Shown piece after piece: positions 11,100 to 20,069 of a stretch of 64,000 bases of DNA; position 1 is the first letter of the stretch, and the number at the start of each line of letters is the position of its first letter. The notes under the pieces are model-generated. The model was not told where the DNA came from, did no database searches, and saw only the letters and a list, made by a program, of their open reading frames with translations. Made by a program: the position numbers and the translations under genes. The stretch lies in assembly GCA_030220185.1 (NCBI GenBank), contig JASPKZ010007283.1, positions 1,666,001-1,730,000 of the forward strand, in the 5' to 3' direction. The DNA comes from Diploptera punctata. Its lineage: Eukaryota > Arthropoda > Insecta > Blattodea > Blaberidae.

Positions 11100-11245
11100 C
11101 CTGAAGGGTCTTTAGGCTGTGAGCCCCGGTTTGAAGAATTTTTGGACTCCTACAAAAAATCTTAATCCTAACTTAGAGCATTTGAAATTAAATCGGCATT
11201 TCTTATCCGAGTAAAACTTAAATAGAGAATATCTTACCGTCTTAA
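11100..11245 (+). mobile_element. SINE-6 body fragment
   Basis: GGGTCTTTAGGCTGTGAGCC, GAAGAATTTTTGGACTCC, TACAAAAAATC and AATCGGCATTTCTTATCC follow the SINE-6 order seen at 53.1 and 15.35 kb, strongly diverged. Confidence 0.5.
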
Positions 11246-11291
11246 CTCTATTAAGAAAAGAAACGATGATTATTATTATTGCTATTATTAT

Positions 11292-11630
11292 TGCATCCAT
11301 AGTAATTCTGCCCGAAGGCAGGTCCTTCACTGTAATCATAGCATTTTCATGCTGTGCTTGCAGCTTTACTAGAGAATTGCAGGTGTGGTAGCTTCCCGTT
11401 GCTTTCCATACCGGTGAAAGATGGTAATGATGATGATAATGATAAGGATGATGATGGCCATATGATTTCGGGGACCGTTTGGGCCTTAAAGTTTTCCTGA
11501 CATTTGTCTTATAGATAAGGAAAAATCCCGATAAAAACCTCACCCAGAAGATCTGCCCCGACCGGGGATCGAACCCGGGCCCGCTGCGTGACAAGGCAGC
11601 ACGCTACCTCGAGAACACAGCGGTGGACGT
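11292..11630 (-). mobile_element. SINE-1, near full length
   Basis: The minus strand starts with the tRNA-like head (about 11625-11553: CCGCTGTG...GTAGCGTGCTGCC, box B GGTTCGATCCC). The body has GGTTTTTATCGGGAT and ACAAATGTCAGGAAAAC, a run of CAT/ATC repeats, and ends GGCAGAATTACTATGGATG. It lies between AAT-type repeats, so a TSD cannot be called with confidence. Confidence 0.85.
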
Positions 11631-11634
11631 AATT

Positions 11635-12350
11635 ATTATTAATGTTATTAATATTAGTAGTAGGACTTTATTAGACATAAAGTAAGATATTTACAATATT
11701 ATTTACAATATTATTTACAAATATGAGTCGCACGGGCAGTAAGCCGTACGTACTGTTGACAGTCCGTTACAATAAAGTAATAATTGGTACTAGTGTAAAG
11801 AAAAATGAACAACAAAAAAGCAATAACATTACAATTACATAAAGAAAACACAATAATATTACAATTAAATAATAACACAGTAGCATTATACACTAAAAAA
11901 ACATTAACATTACAATTACATAAAGAAAACACAATAATATTACAATTAAATAATAACACAATAGCATTATACACTAATTAATTTATATATATAATTGTTA
12001 AGAATTAATGGTATTGCATTTTGATAATACATATTTGTTCATCAATGAGTGTTGACCTTATTTTCCGCGTTTTGTCCAGAAATTTACCGAGGTTTATCCA
12101 ATTTTCTGGATTTACCAATAACTCGTAGGATGCCAATCTTTCCAGATTTGAATTTAGAAATCTTTCCGGTAATAGCTGACATCTCCACTAATCTAAATCA
12201 TTACATTTTCCTAATATATGTATCTCATCTTCAAAGTTCCCGCACATTGGACATATTCGCATATCGTGATCGTCGCTAATTTTTAGAAATTTCCATGCCC
12301 CTAGCCTAAACCAAGCAAGTCCTGATCTCTCCTTAAATCCTAGGTTGAGT
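11635..12350 (-). mobile_element. LINE-F 3' part (C-terminal domain and 3' UTR)
   Basis: Minus-strand frames at about 12345-12015 give RSGLAWFRLGAWKF, then CPMCGNFEDEIHIL and a tail ending near 12010. An RSGLAWFRLGAWK helix followed by a CP-C....E-HIL zinc-binding motif is typical of the C-terminus after RT in several insect non-LTR elements. The 3' UTR contains a 73-bp direct duplication (11824-11977) and a TAAT-type tail at the left. A plus-strand copy of the extreme 3' end is at 19.31-19.40 kb. Stops interrupt the frame. Confidence 0.65.
11824..11977. repeat. 73-bp direct repeat, two units
   Basis: Units at 11824-11896 and 11905-11977 differ by one base (G or A in AACACA[G/A]TAGC) and are joined by AAAAAACA. 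The near identity suggests a recent local duplication or homogenisation within LINE-F. Confidence 0.9.
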
Positions 12351-12639
12351 ATTAATATTAATGTTAGTTGCTTGCTTTTGTGTTGTTAAATGTGAAGAAC
12401 TAACTTGCAACTCACCGCACTCTAGGTAAAATAGGTGTAAATAACTAGCTTACATAATAACTTCCGCAAGATAGTACTCTTGCCCCACTTAGGGAATAGA
12501 CAAACATATAAACATACATGTATGTAGTGTGTCAACGCTTCATCAGCGGACCCGCAATTTTTAAAACAATCTTGGCATATTTTCTCGCAACTAAACTGGA
12601 TGCATACGAGTTAATTAAAGAAAGAAACAAGTAAAGTCG
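12351..12639. other. Unassigned stretch
   Basis: No recognised feature. Confidence 0.3.
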
Positions 12640-12870
12640 TACCGGAAATTCGTCCCTCTGAGGAATTCCATTAATTTACACAGTTCCTATGTGATTAACG
12701 TTTCATTTTGACTTTTGTTGCGAAAAATATGAAATTGCTTTCGTTTATATTTAAATGTAGGCCTACACTTTATGTTAACTTTCAACTCCGAAGGATCCCA
12801 TTTTGCTGGTTAACGAACTGGACCTTATATTTCTATATGCAGAGTTTGGTTCCGAAAATCAAAATTGGGC
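12640..12870 (+). repeat. Dispersed AT-rich repeat W
   Basis: Contains CCATTTTGCTGGTTAACGAA and TATATTTCTATATGCAGAG. Related but diverged segments occur at 29.40-29.54, 47.22-47.42 and 51.46-51.70 kb, with shorter echoes near 3.03 and 59.03 kb. No termini were fixed. Confidence 0.4.
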
Positions 12871-12884
12871 CGTTAGATAATTAA

Positions 12885-12955
12885 AACACACACACATATA
12901 TAGGATGTGTATATATATATATATAGGCCTATATATATATATATATATATATACA
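12885..12955. repeat. (CA)n/(TA)n microsatellite
   Basis: Short CA run followed by two TA runs around GGCC. Confidence 0.85.
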
Positions 12956-12964
12956 TAAATAAAC

Positions 12965-13036
12965 GCCTGAGCCGGGATTTGAACCCGGGACCTTAACTTC
13001 ATACGTTGCCGCGCTCCCAACAGCGCTACTGAAGCA
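12965..13036 (-). tRNA. tRNA-like sequence (SINE head or retroposed tRNA)
   Basis: The minus strand folds as a 72-nt tRNA-like molecule: D arm GCGC...GCGC, T arm CCGGG-TTCAAAT-CCCGG (perfect stem) and acceptor with one mismatch. The anticodon stem is poor. It abuts a TA repeat and is followed by a T-rich segment similar to that at 16.41 kb, so I read it as a retroposed element rather than a working tRNA gene. Confidence 0.55.
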
Positions 13037-13084
13037 TCTTACCACAAACATTTATTTTTGTATTTCATGTATATAGGCTATATC

Positions 13085-13370
13085 CAGATAGATAGATCAT
13101 CGGTTGATTAATGTCTTTGACATCGTCCGATTCCTAATAGCCAATTATGTCGGTCCATCCAATCTCCTGGCTGTAGATGTTTCTCCTTCATGTATAAACA
13201 TATTCCCTGACTCCACGAGGTTTTAGGTCTTCCTCTGCCTCGTCTTCTCTCAGGTTTCCATTCCAAAACAGATTTTGGTAGTCGATCCTCTTCCATTCGC
13301 TGGACATGTCCGTACCATCTTAATTGCTGAGTTTTAATATAATTTAAAATAGTGTTTTCAATCTTAATTT
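13085..13370 (-). mobile_element. LINE-G C-terminal fragment with (GATA)n tail
   Basis: The minus-strand ORF (13296-13108) reads MEEDRLPKSVLEWKPERRRG then RGRPKTSW, the basic GRPK-W motif common at LINE C-termini. Upstream minus-strand sequence adds RWYGHVQR in frame. The left edge is an ATCTATCT tail. It is related in kind to LINE-B but not the same sequence. Confidence 0.65.
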
Positions 13371-13638
13371 TGTCCCTTATAACTTAGTTCCTAATTTATC
13401 TATAGGCCTATACAATTCTGTATATATGAGGGAGGAGGAATAAATGCTTTTACTGGGATGTGGGAGTAGCGCCTGGTAGCTCGCTAATGTATAAAGATAG
13501 AGATCTCGGATTCAAATCCCGCTACAGGCATTCATTTTTCTTTTCATATTATATTTTATCTTCATTGTTAAATGCCAGAAACTTAATTACAATATATCTT
13601 ATATTTTTATGTAAGTACAAAATGAAAACTTGTTTTAT

Positions 13639-13651
13639 AGAAAAGTTGTCC
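13639..13651. repeat. Target-site duplication of LINE-A copy 2 (left)
   Basis: AGAAAAGTTGTCC, repeated exactly at 14222-14234. Confidence 0.9.
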
Positions 13652-14221
13652 GCCCTCCATGGTATCTTTACCTTGTGCTATTATGCATTGCAGAGACCCC
13701 TTGATGTCCCAACTCCTTTCAAAAACCGTTAAACTGAAAATATATAAAACTATTATTTTACCAGTTATATTACATTGGTGCGAAACGTGGACTCTTACTT
13801 TAAGGGAGGAAAGGAGATTACAAATATTTGAGAATAAAGTTCTTAGGAACATTTTTGGACCAAAGAGAGATGAACAGACAGGTGAATGGAGAAGACTAAA
13901 TAACAATGAACTACATGGTCTTTATAGGAAGCCAGATATAATAAGAACAGTTAAGTCTCGTAGACTGCGATGGGCAGGACATGTTGCACGTATGGGGAAT
14001 GAAAGACTTACATGGAAGCTTCTTGTAGGAAAGTCGGATGGGAAACGCCCAGTTGGTAGACCAAGAATGAGGTGGGAGAATAACATTAACTATGATTTGA
14101 GGGAAGTAGATTATACAGGGAATGATTGGAGAGCATTATCTCAGGATAGGGATGTATGGAGAGCTTATGTCCGCGCGGCCATGAACCTACGGGTTCGATA
14201 GTGCCAGTGAGTAAGTAAGTA
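13652..14221 (+). mobile_element. LINE-A copy 2, internally deleted, intact 5' and 3' ends
   Basis: Bounded by a perfect 13-bp TSD. The first bases, (GC)CCTCCATGGTATCTTTA-CTTG, match the start of the independent insertion at 46525, so both probably hold the true LINE-A 5' end. After about 25 bp the sequence jumps to TGCTATTATGCATTGC, deep in the ORF downstream of the RT core, and continues to the stop and the GTAA tail. The endonuclease and RT catalytic parts are missing. The parental sequence before the junction ends in CA, not AG, so splicing is unlikely; a short TG homology fits template switching. Confidence 0.9.
13659..14201 (+). CDS. Intact 180-codon LINE-A fusion ORF (C-terminal domain only)
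   Basis: The start ATG is the one within the first bases of the element (CCATGG). The deletion places it in frame with the LINE-A C-terminus: MVSLPCAIMHCRDP, then LKIYKTIILPVILHWCETWT, GPKRDEQTGEWRRL, RRLRWAGHVARM, GRPRMRW and MNLRVR-stop. No stop or frameshift interrupts it, unlike every other LINE-A copy here. It lacks the RT YADD and the endonuclease, so it cannot be an enzyme of that kind; the basic C-terminus may bind nucleic acid (inference). Expression is unknown. Confidence 0.6.
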   Translation: MVSLPCAIMHCRDPLMSQLLSKTVKLKIYKTIILPVILHWCETWTLTLREERRLQIFENKVLRNIFGPKRDEQTGEWRRLNNNELHGLYRKPDIIRTVKSRRLRWAGHVARMGNERLTWKLLVGKSDGKRPVGRPRMRWENNINYDLREVDYTGNDWRALSQDRDVWRAYVRAAMNLRVR

Positions 14222-14315
14222 AGAAAAGTTGTCCAATTATGAGAGGGAAATATAATTTATTTGTTAGTGAACTATTTAGCATTATTTACTAACATTATAC
14301 GAATACTAACTTTCT

Positions 14316-14329
14316 TTTCTTCAATGATA
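14316..14329. repeat. Target-site duplication of SINE-2 (left)
   Basis: TTTCTTCAATGATA, repeated exactly at 14635-14648. Confidence 0.9.
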
Positions 14330-14634
14330 AAAAGGTAAAGTGATCCCACTACAGGCCTCAGGAGGCCCTTGGGATAGTAGGATGTTAAGGCTCCCACTTT
14401 TTCTTGACAATCGGCACTTTATGTCAGCCGGGTTGTCAGTCCTGCGAGACGGCCGCCTTTACCCCAGAATAAGCGTCTGGTACTCATTTCAGTTAGAGGC
14501 TGAGTCGACCCTAGGGCCATAGTGCCGCCAGAAGGTTTTGGGTCAGTTTAAAAATCCTGACCCCACCGGGACTCGAACCCTCGACCTTCCGGCTTGTAGC
14601 GCAGTACCTTAACCACTACGCTACGGTGTGCCCC
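14330..14634 (-). mobile_element. SINE-2, full length with perfect TSD
   Basis: 305 bp bounded by a 14-bp TSD. On the minus strand: GGGGCACACCGTAGCGTAGT (tRNA-like head, box A), GGTTAAGG, CAAGCCGGAAGGTCG, box B GGGTTCGAGTCCC, then a non-tRNA body with GGATTTTTAAACTGACCC, GTCGACTCAGCC and GCAGGACTGACAACCC. It ends CCTGTAGTGGGATCACTTTA with a short T-rich tail. It serves as the reference copy for this family and is probably one of the youngest. Confidence 0.9.
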
Positions 14635-14648
14635 TTTCTTCAATGATA

Positions 14649-15344
14649 CCATGTATTTTTTCTTCCATTCGTTATTTAAACACTCCAAGACCTGTTCTTA
14701 AATGTATGGCCATATACCATTCTAATAAGTAGAACGTTATTAATGAAAACACGTTTGGTCAGTTCATTGGCCTGATCGATCTCCTGATCTTACATCATTT
14801 CACCTCTTTCTTTGGAAGTTAATAAATATATCGTCTATCGACGTATTCGTACTACTTCAGAGAATATACAGGACCGTATTGCGCATGTTTGTAGTTCCAT
14901 TCACCGGTGACAGAGGAGAACTCAATCTCCTTATTCATTCGGCGATTGGACACGTGCGTCACTGAAAATGGTCACCAGTTTGAGCACTAAATGTGAGTGT
15001 CCTACTGTTCGTAATTTATATAGGTAGTCTGTAATAATCCAACTTTATGTGTCCATTACTAGATTCTATTCATCAGAATGACACTTTTTAAACAGGTCTT
15101 GAAGTGCTCAATTAACACAGTGAAGAAAAAGTACATGGTGGCCTTCAAGAAAACATAGTTTATATTCGAATCTCGTTAATGAATAAAGGTCATTAGCCAT
15201 GGGTTTCATTACGAGAAAATAAACATGACGAACGATATAGATGTCAGATATTTCGCAAAGTATCGCAAAGTATCGCAAAGTATCGAATGTATAAATTATT
15301 CCGGGAGAATGATCACTTAAGGCTGTGGGCATCAGTCCAATTTT
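14649..15344. other. Unassigned stretch
   Basis: Holds three exact tandem GTATCGCAAA units near 15255-15285; otherwise nothing recognised. Confidence 0.4.
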
Positions 15345-15550
15345 TTTTGGTCCGAAAATAATCTTATTCCTAAATTAGAACTACTGGGAAAAATTAATCG
15401 GCATTTCCCATCCAAGTAATATTTTAATGAATGGTACCTATTTTAACCTAATAAGTGTATTTTTGAGGCGATGAGTTAACCACTTGCTATCCATAAGATG
15501 TGTTAAGTAATACATTTAACTTCATTAGCTAAATTAGCTTGGTTAAGTTG
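15345..15550 (+). mobile_element. SINE-6 body fragment
   Basis: GTCCGAAAATAATC, AATCGGCATTTCCCATCC, AAGTAATATTTTAATG and TAGCTTGGTTAAG follow the SINE-6 body order. The head is missing. Confidence 0.5.
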
Positions 15551-15904
15551 ATATACTTACTTATATTCTGCGAGTAGATTATTTGAAGTTTATAATTTTT
15601 GAAATTCCGGAACTATTGGTTCTATCTATGACTTTCTCCAGTACCTCACGGGTCGGTAGCCGCACGATACTTGGCAATATAGATGTGAAATTGTGGGCAG
15701 ACGACGTTAGGAGAGAACTCCAAAATATTGGGATGGTTTGGATATGAGAAAAAGGGACCGAAAATCGCAAGAATGTGTAGAGAAAATAAGGGGCAGGAAC
15801 TTAGATATAAACGAACAAGATATTTTCGCCGAATGTACGAAAAACGTTCACTATCTTAGAAAGAGACCTAAAACAAGGTTGGGGAAAATAATCGTGTATA
15901 TATA

Positions 15905-16237
15905 TCCATCCATCCGTAGTAATTCTGCCTGAGGGCAGGTCTTTTAATGCAATCATAACATTTTCATGCTATGCTTTACAGCTTTACTAGGGAATTATAG
16001 GCGTGGTAGCTTCCCGTTGGTTTCCACACCAGTGAAGGATGGTGATGGTAATGATAAGGATGACGATAATGATGGCCGGATCATTTTCGGTGCCCGTTGG
16101 GCCCTAAGCTTCCTGACATTTGTTTTACAATGAGGAAAAACCCCGAAAAAACTTCATCCAGGAGCCTGTCTCGACAGGAAATCGAACCCGAGACCGCTGC
16201 GTGACAAGGCAGCACGCTAACTCGAGACCACAGCAGT

Positions 16238-16240
<3 letters not shown>
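15905..16240 (-). mobile_element. SINE-1, full length
   Basis: The minus strand begins with a tRNA-like head (TAGCGTGCTGCC, box B GGGTTCGATTTCC). The body carries GGGGTTTTTCCTCA, ACAAATGTCAGGAAGC and a CAT-rich low-complexity stretch. The conserved 3' part is GGAAACCAACGGGAAGCTAC, AGCATGAAAATGTTATG and GGCAGAATTACTACGGATGG. This is the most complete SINE-1 in the window. Confidence 0.9.

Positions 16241-16317
<77 letters not shown>
16240..16317. repeat. (CA)n-(TA)n compound microsatellite
   Basis: CA run 16240-16284 passing into a TA run to about 16315. Confidence 0.95.
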
Positions 16318-16331
16318 TATGATAAGAAAAA
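16318..16331. repeat. Target-site duplication of tRNA-bearing retroposon (left)
   Basis: TATGATAAGAAAAA, repeated exactly at 16613-16626. Confidence 0.9.
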
Positions 16332-16612
16332 TAAATGCCTGGACGGGATTCGAACCCGGATCTCTGAGTCTGTACCTCAGTGTGATATCCATTACACCAC
16401 CAGGCGAATCCAATTCAAACATTTATTTGTCTTATATATGTATTATATTCCCCATTATTACTAGATGTCGCGAGAACTCGGTCTTCTCTGCCATCTAGTA
16501 GCTGACTATAACAAGTAAGCTAATTAAAGAGAACATTTTTACTTTATAGCAGTGACGCTTTATCGATGTTATAATTAAATATTTAACATTGAGCAATGCA
16601 AGCTTAATATGA
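16332..16612 (-). mobile_element. tRNA-bearing retroposon with the tRNA at the opposite end (repeat S)
   Basis: 281 bp between perfect 14-bp TSDs. In tRNA orientation (minus strand) the element starts with about 200 bp of non-tRNA sequence (repeat S: AAGCTTGCATTGCTCAA, TAGTCAGCTACTAGATGGC). It ends with a tRNA-like sequence and a short ATTTA end. Classical SINEs put the tRNA first, so this order is unusual. Alternatively the element is read on the plus strand and begins with an antisense tRNA. Repeat S also occurs at 10.31-10.53 kb. Confidence 0.75.
16336..16406 (-). tRNA. tRNA-like sequence, well-folded, within a retroposon
   Basis: 71 nt: acceptor GCCTGG/CCAGGC, D arm GTG...CAC, anticodon stem CTGAG/CTCAG with the 7-base loop GTACAGA (anticodon position ACA), and T arm CCGGG-TTCGAAT-CCCGT. 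Because it lies inside a TSD-bounded insertion I treat it as part of a mobile element, not a dedicated host tRNA gene. The internal pol III promoter boxes look intact. Confidence 0.6.
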
Positions 16613-16627
16613 TATGATAAGAAAAAG

Positions 16628-16630
<3 letters not shown>

Positions 16631-16682
<52 letters not shown>
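16631..16682. repeat. (TA)n microsatellite
   Basis: About 25 TA units leading into the fold-back element. Confidence 0.95.
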
Positions 16683-16685
<3 letters not shown>

Positions 16686-17346
16686 GTGTTAAAAATTGCG
16701 TTTACAATTTCAGGGATGATAGAGGAGGTAAATACAAACACTTGTTTTATCTGACAAAACTTTGGCATATGCACCATTTTGCTGCTAGATGGTCTTACGG
16801 GTAGATGGCTTGACGTCTGTCACAACACGCACCGATTTGTTCTGTTTGTGTTTCTGTGCCTGCAACAAGTTGAAAGGGTCATCAAGTCATCACGGTATCA
16901 ACGAAGACTTGCTACGATAAGTACAATAAGTACGTTTGCGTTTACTATCCATTCTCATTCCTCAGCATACCCGCAATATTGGAACGAGTTTATGTTTGTA
17001 CTACGTGGCGGTTTCCATTTGTTGCAGTGCACTGCATACAGCTGATACATATTAAACGTAAACACGTTTCGACATTGCAAGTGTGGCTGAGGCACAAGAA
17101 TGGATAGTAAACGCAAACGTACTTACTGTGCTTATCGAAGCAAGTCTTCTTTGACTCCGTGATGACACAGCAGACACAGCAGCACAAGCAGAACTAATCG
17201 GTGCGTGTTGTGACGGAAGTCAATCCATCTACCCGTAAGACCATCTAGTGGCAAAACGATGCATATGCCAAAGTTTTGTCAGATAAAAAATTGTTTTTAC
17301 CTTCTCTATCATCCCTGAAACGTTGTAAACGTTTTTTAACATCCTG
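16683..17346. mobile_element. 664-bp fold-back element, TA target site
   Basis: Two arms of about 300 bp (16683-17000 and 17050-17346) are imperfect reverse complements around a centre of about 50 bp. The ends read CAGGTGTTAAAAA and TTTTTTAACATCCTG, with TA on both sides, as expected for Tc1/mariner-type integration. Both arms share blocks such as CTGACAAAACTTTGGCATAT, AGATGGTCTTACGGGTAGAT and CGTTTGCGTTTACTATCCAT. The arms are diverged from each other by substitutions and small indels, so the palindrome is not recent. No transposase is encoded. Confidence 0.8.
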
Positions 17347-17723
17347 TATATAATATACACATATATATATATATATATATATGCACACATTCAATCTAGG
17401 ATTTAAAGAGGGATCAGGACTTGATTGGTTTAGATTGGAGGCATGGAAGTTTCTAAAATAAATACCGACGATCATGGTGTGCAAATATGTACAATGTGCG
17501 GGAGTTTTAAAGACGAAAAACATATTTTAGGAAATCGTAACGATTTGGAATAATGGAGGCACCAGTTGTTACCAGAAAGATTTATAACTTCAAGTCATGA
17601 AAGGCTGGCGTGCTACTAGTTAGTGGTAAACCTTGCAATTGGATAAACGTGAGTAAATTTCAGGACTAATTGCGGAAATTAAGAACAAGACTTAATGGGG
17701 AATAAGTATATATGTAAATATGT
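17347..17723. other. TA repeat then unassigned stretch
   Basis: A TA run at about 17355-17382 follows the fold-back element. The rest shows nothing recognisable. Confidence 0.4.
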
Positions 17724-17739
17724 AAGCAAACTATCATTA
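17724..17739. repeat. Target-site duplication of LINE-A copy 3 (left)
   Basis: AAGCAAACTATCATTA, repeated exactly at 19217-19232. Confidence 0.95.
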
Positions 17740-19216
17740 CTTACTTACTCTTACTTACTCACTGGTACTATCGAACCCGTAGGTTCATGGCCGCGCGGAC
17801 ATAAGCTCTCCATACATCCCTATCCTGAGATAATGCTTTCCAATCATTCCCTGTATAATCTACTTCCCTCAAATCATAGTTAGTTATTCTCCCACCTCAT
17901 TCTTGGTCTACCAACTGGGCGTTTTCCCTCTGACTTTTCTACAAGAAGCTTCCATGCAAGTCTTTCATTCCCCATACGTGCAACATGTCATGCCCATCGC
18001 AGTCTACGAGACTTAACTGTTCTTATTATATCTGGCTTCCTATAAAGACCATGTAGTTCATTGTTATGTAGTCTTCTCCATTCACCTGTCTGTTCATCTC
18101 TCTTTGGTCCAAAAATTTTCCTAAGTACTTTATTCTCAAATACTCGTAATCTCCTTTCCTCCCTTAAAGTAAGAGTCCATGTTTCGCACCCATATAATAT
18201 AACTGGTAGAATAATAGTTTTATATATTTTCAGTTTAACGTTTTTTGAAAGGAGTTGGGACATCAAAAGTCTCTGCAATGCATAATAGCACGCATTTCCA
18301 GAATTGAGCCTATGTTTAATTTCTTTGTGCATCTCATTCCTATTTGTGATTATTGTTCCTAGGTATTTGAATTCAGCCACTTCCTCAAAATTTCCCTCAT
18401 TTGTCATTAGCTGTCCATTTCCATTATATAATGCATTTCTACGTGTGACCATATATTTAGTTTTATTGATATTTACTTCCAGTCCTAATTTCTTAGTGTT
18501 ACTCAATAGTGTGTGCGTGTTGTCCTTTAGTATCTTCTCGCTATCGGCCAATAGTACTACATCATCAGCATAAACTAACAGCTTATTAATACCATTGAGT
18601 TGTAAGCCTTCCTCATTCTCTAAAGATTTAATGGCATGCTCTAGTACAAAATTAAATAGTAGAGGAGATAGTGCATCTCCTTGCTTCAACCCATTCTGGA
18701 TTTCAAAAGTGTCCGAAAACTGTTTGCCTACACGCACCCTACTCTTTGTGCCATTTAGACACATTCGTATAAGTCTAACTAACTTTTTAGGAATTCCGAA
18801 CTCCAGCAGGATACTATATAACTTCTCCCTCTTAATTGAATCATATGCTTTTTTGAAGTCTACATATAGTTGATGTACAGTACCATTATATTCCCATTTC
18901 TTTTCTAAAATCTGTCTTATGCTGAAAATCTGATCTGTTGTAGACCTGTTTCTTCTAAATGCACATTGATGATCTCCTAGAATGTCATCAATATAGGGAG
19001 TAAGTCTGCTGACTAATATATTTGTTAGAATTTTGTACGAAGTTGAAAGTAATGAGATGTCCCTGTAGTTGTTGCAATCAGTTTTATCTCCTTTCTTTTA
19101 AATTGGTACGATAATTGATTCTTTCCATTCATCTGGGAGAGCTTCTATTTCCCAAATCAGACTAAGCAAACAGCGTATCTTGTCCATCAATTTTCTCCCC
19201 CTGATTTTATCAGTTC
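17740..19216 (-). mobile_element. LINE-A copy 3, 1.48 kb, 5'-truncated, perfect 16-bp TSD
   Basis: The longest uninterrupted LINE-A copy. The minus strand runs from the RT fingers (KKGDKTDCNNYR, preceded by a stop) through YVDFKKAYDS (first catalytic Asp), GDALSPLLFNF and YADDVVLLADSE (catalytic YADD). It continues to the C-terminal RRLRWA and GRPRMRW regions and ends in a GTAA/CTTA tail. The 5' truncation plus TSD is typical of target-primed reverse transcription. Confidence 0.93.
17988..18764 (-). pseudogene. LINE-A reverse transcriptase, partial, nonsense-interrupted
   Basis: The 258-codon stretch begins at an internal Met (MCLNGTKSRVRVGKQF); the frame is open further upstream through FKKAYDSIKREKLYSIL, so this Met is not the real start. 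It contains GDALSPLLFNF, YADDVVLLADSE, the thumb-region FKYLGTIITNRNEM, and YGCETWTLTLREERRL. It ends at RRLRWA because GGA became TGA at the glycine of RRLRWAGHVARM. A second stop lies before KKGDKTDC in the fingers. Without those two changes the frame would run to the normal C-terminus, so decay is slight. Confidence 0.85.
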
Positions 19217-19309
19217 AAGCAAACTATCATTAATATTTCATAATTTTACGTAGCCTAATTAATATACAATGTAATTGTATTGTTATCTATTGCGCTTTTT
19301 TCTGTCTAT

Positions 19310-19420
19310 ATTATTACTAGACATTATTTTATTGACTCGGACTATCGACAGGACGTACGGCTTGTAGCCCTTGCGAACCATAGTACAAGTTTTTTATTGC
19401 ATTAATAATTATGTCGTTTT
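19310..19420 (+). mobile_element. LINE-F 3' end
   Basis: CGGACTATCGACAGGACGTA, CGGCTTGTAGCCCTTGCG and the lead into an A-rich repeat tail match, on the opposite strand, the LINE-F 3' UTR at 11.64-11.78 kb. Only the extreme 3' end is present. Confidence 0.55.
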
Positions 19421-19426
19421 TGTTCA

Positions 19427-19440
19427 ACAACAACAACAAC

Positions 19441-19534
<94 letters not shown>

Positions 19535-19550
19535 GCAACAATAATAACGA
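19427..19550. repeat. (AAC)n-(AAT)n microsatellite
   Basis: About 40 trinucleotide units. Translated, they give long poly-Asn or poly-Leu frames that are not genes. The run probably grew from the LINE-F tail. Confidence 0.95.
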
Positions 19551-19599
19551 TAATAAGTATAATATTAATACCAATAAACAAATTACTTTAATGTAACTT

Positions 19600-20069
19600 C
19601 GTAAATACAGAGGAGCATTGATTTGAATGAATTGAGAGTATTTGAATTGAAAATCAAATTTACCTACTAGCGCGAGTGATCACATGACCACATGAGATTA
19701 ATTATGCAATGCAAATGCAAGCTCACATCGGACGTTGTGGTCTCGGATTCGTGCCTCCTAATGTGTCAATTAATATTATCCAATACATCAAGATTCCAAA
19801 TTACAATTATACATAGGTTTATTTATGTCTCTGCTTATTATTATAGATTATAATAATTGAATCGGTAAAAAGACAGATGACTCTCTGTTGGTAATAATTA
19901 ATTATTTATGTATTGACTAACTCACTGGCATTGCAGAAACAAGACGTTCTTGGTAACACGGACTTACACCTCATTCCTGAGCTAATGGGTAAATACCTAC
20001 ATTTAAAATTCTAAGTAATATTTGATTGGAATTGCATCTCCATTTTTTCTTGTGAAAGTGCTGGCCCTT
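19600..20069. other. Unassigned stretch
   Basis: A short segment near 19915-19990 (CTAACTCACTGGCATTGCAG, CTCATTCCTGAGCTAATG) weakly recalls a minus-strand LINE-A 3' end. Nothing else recognised. Confidence 0.3.

Noticed and set aside
11112..11594. 160-codon minus-strand frame
   Set aside because: Runs through a SINE-6 body and SINE-1; the low-complexity CAT/ATC region gives a His/Ile-rich product.
11824..11977. CRISPR-like or satellite array
   Set aside because: Only two 73-bp units, no spacers, and they lie in a LINE 3' UTR.
13607..13906. Minus-strand frames with MLFSLLHSPVCSSLFGPKMFL-type sequence, seen at every LINE-A copy
   Set aside because: Antisense shadow of the LINE-A C-terminal region; it recurs because LINE-A recurs.
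16336..16406. Functional host tRNA gene
   Set aside because: The fold is good but the sequence lies within a TSD-bounded retroposed element and the anticodon is unusual; listed as tRNA-like only.
16081..16464. Overlapping 113- and 114-codon frames on both strands
   Set aside because: They cross SINE-1, a CA/TA microsatellite and the tRNA-bearing retroposon; no coherent protein.
19329..19596. Long poly-Leu and poly-Asn open frames on opposite strands
   Set aside because: They are translations of an (AAC)n/(AAT)n microsatellite.
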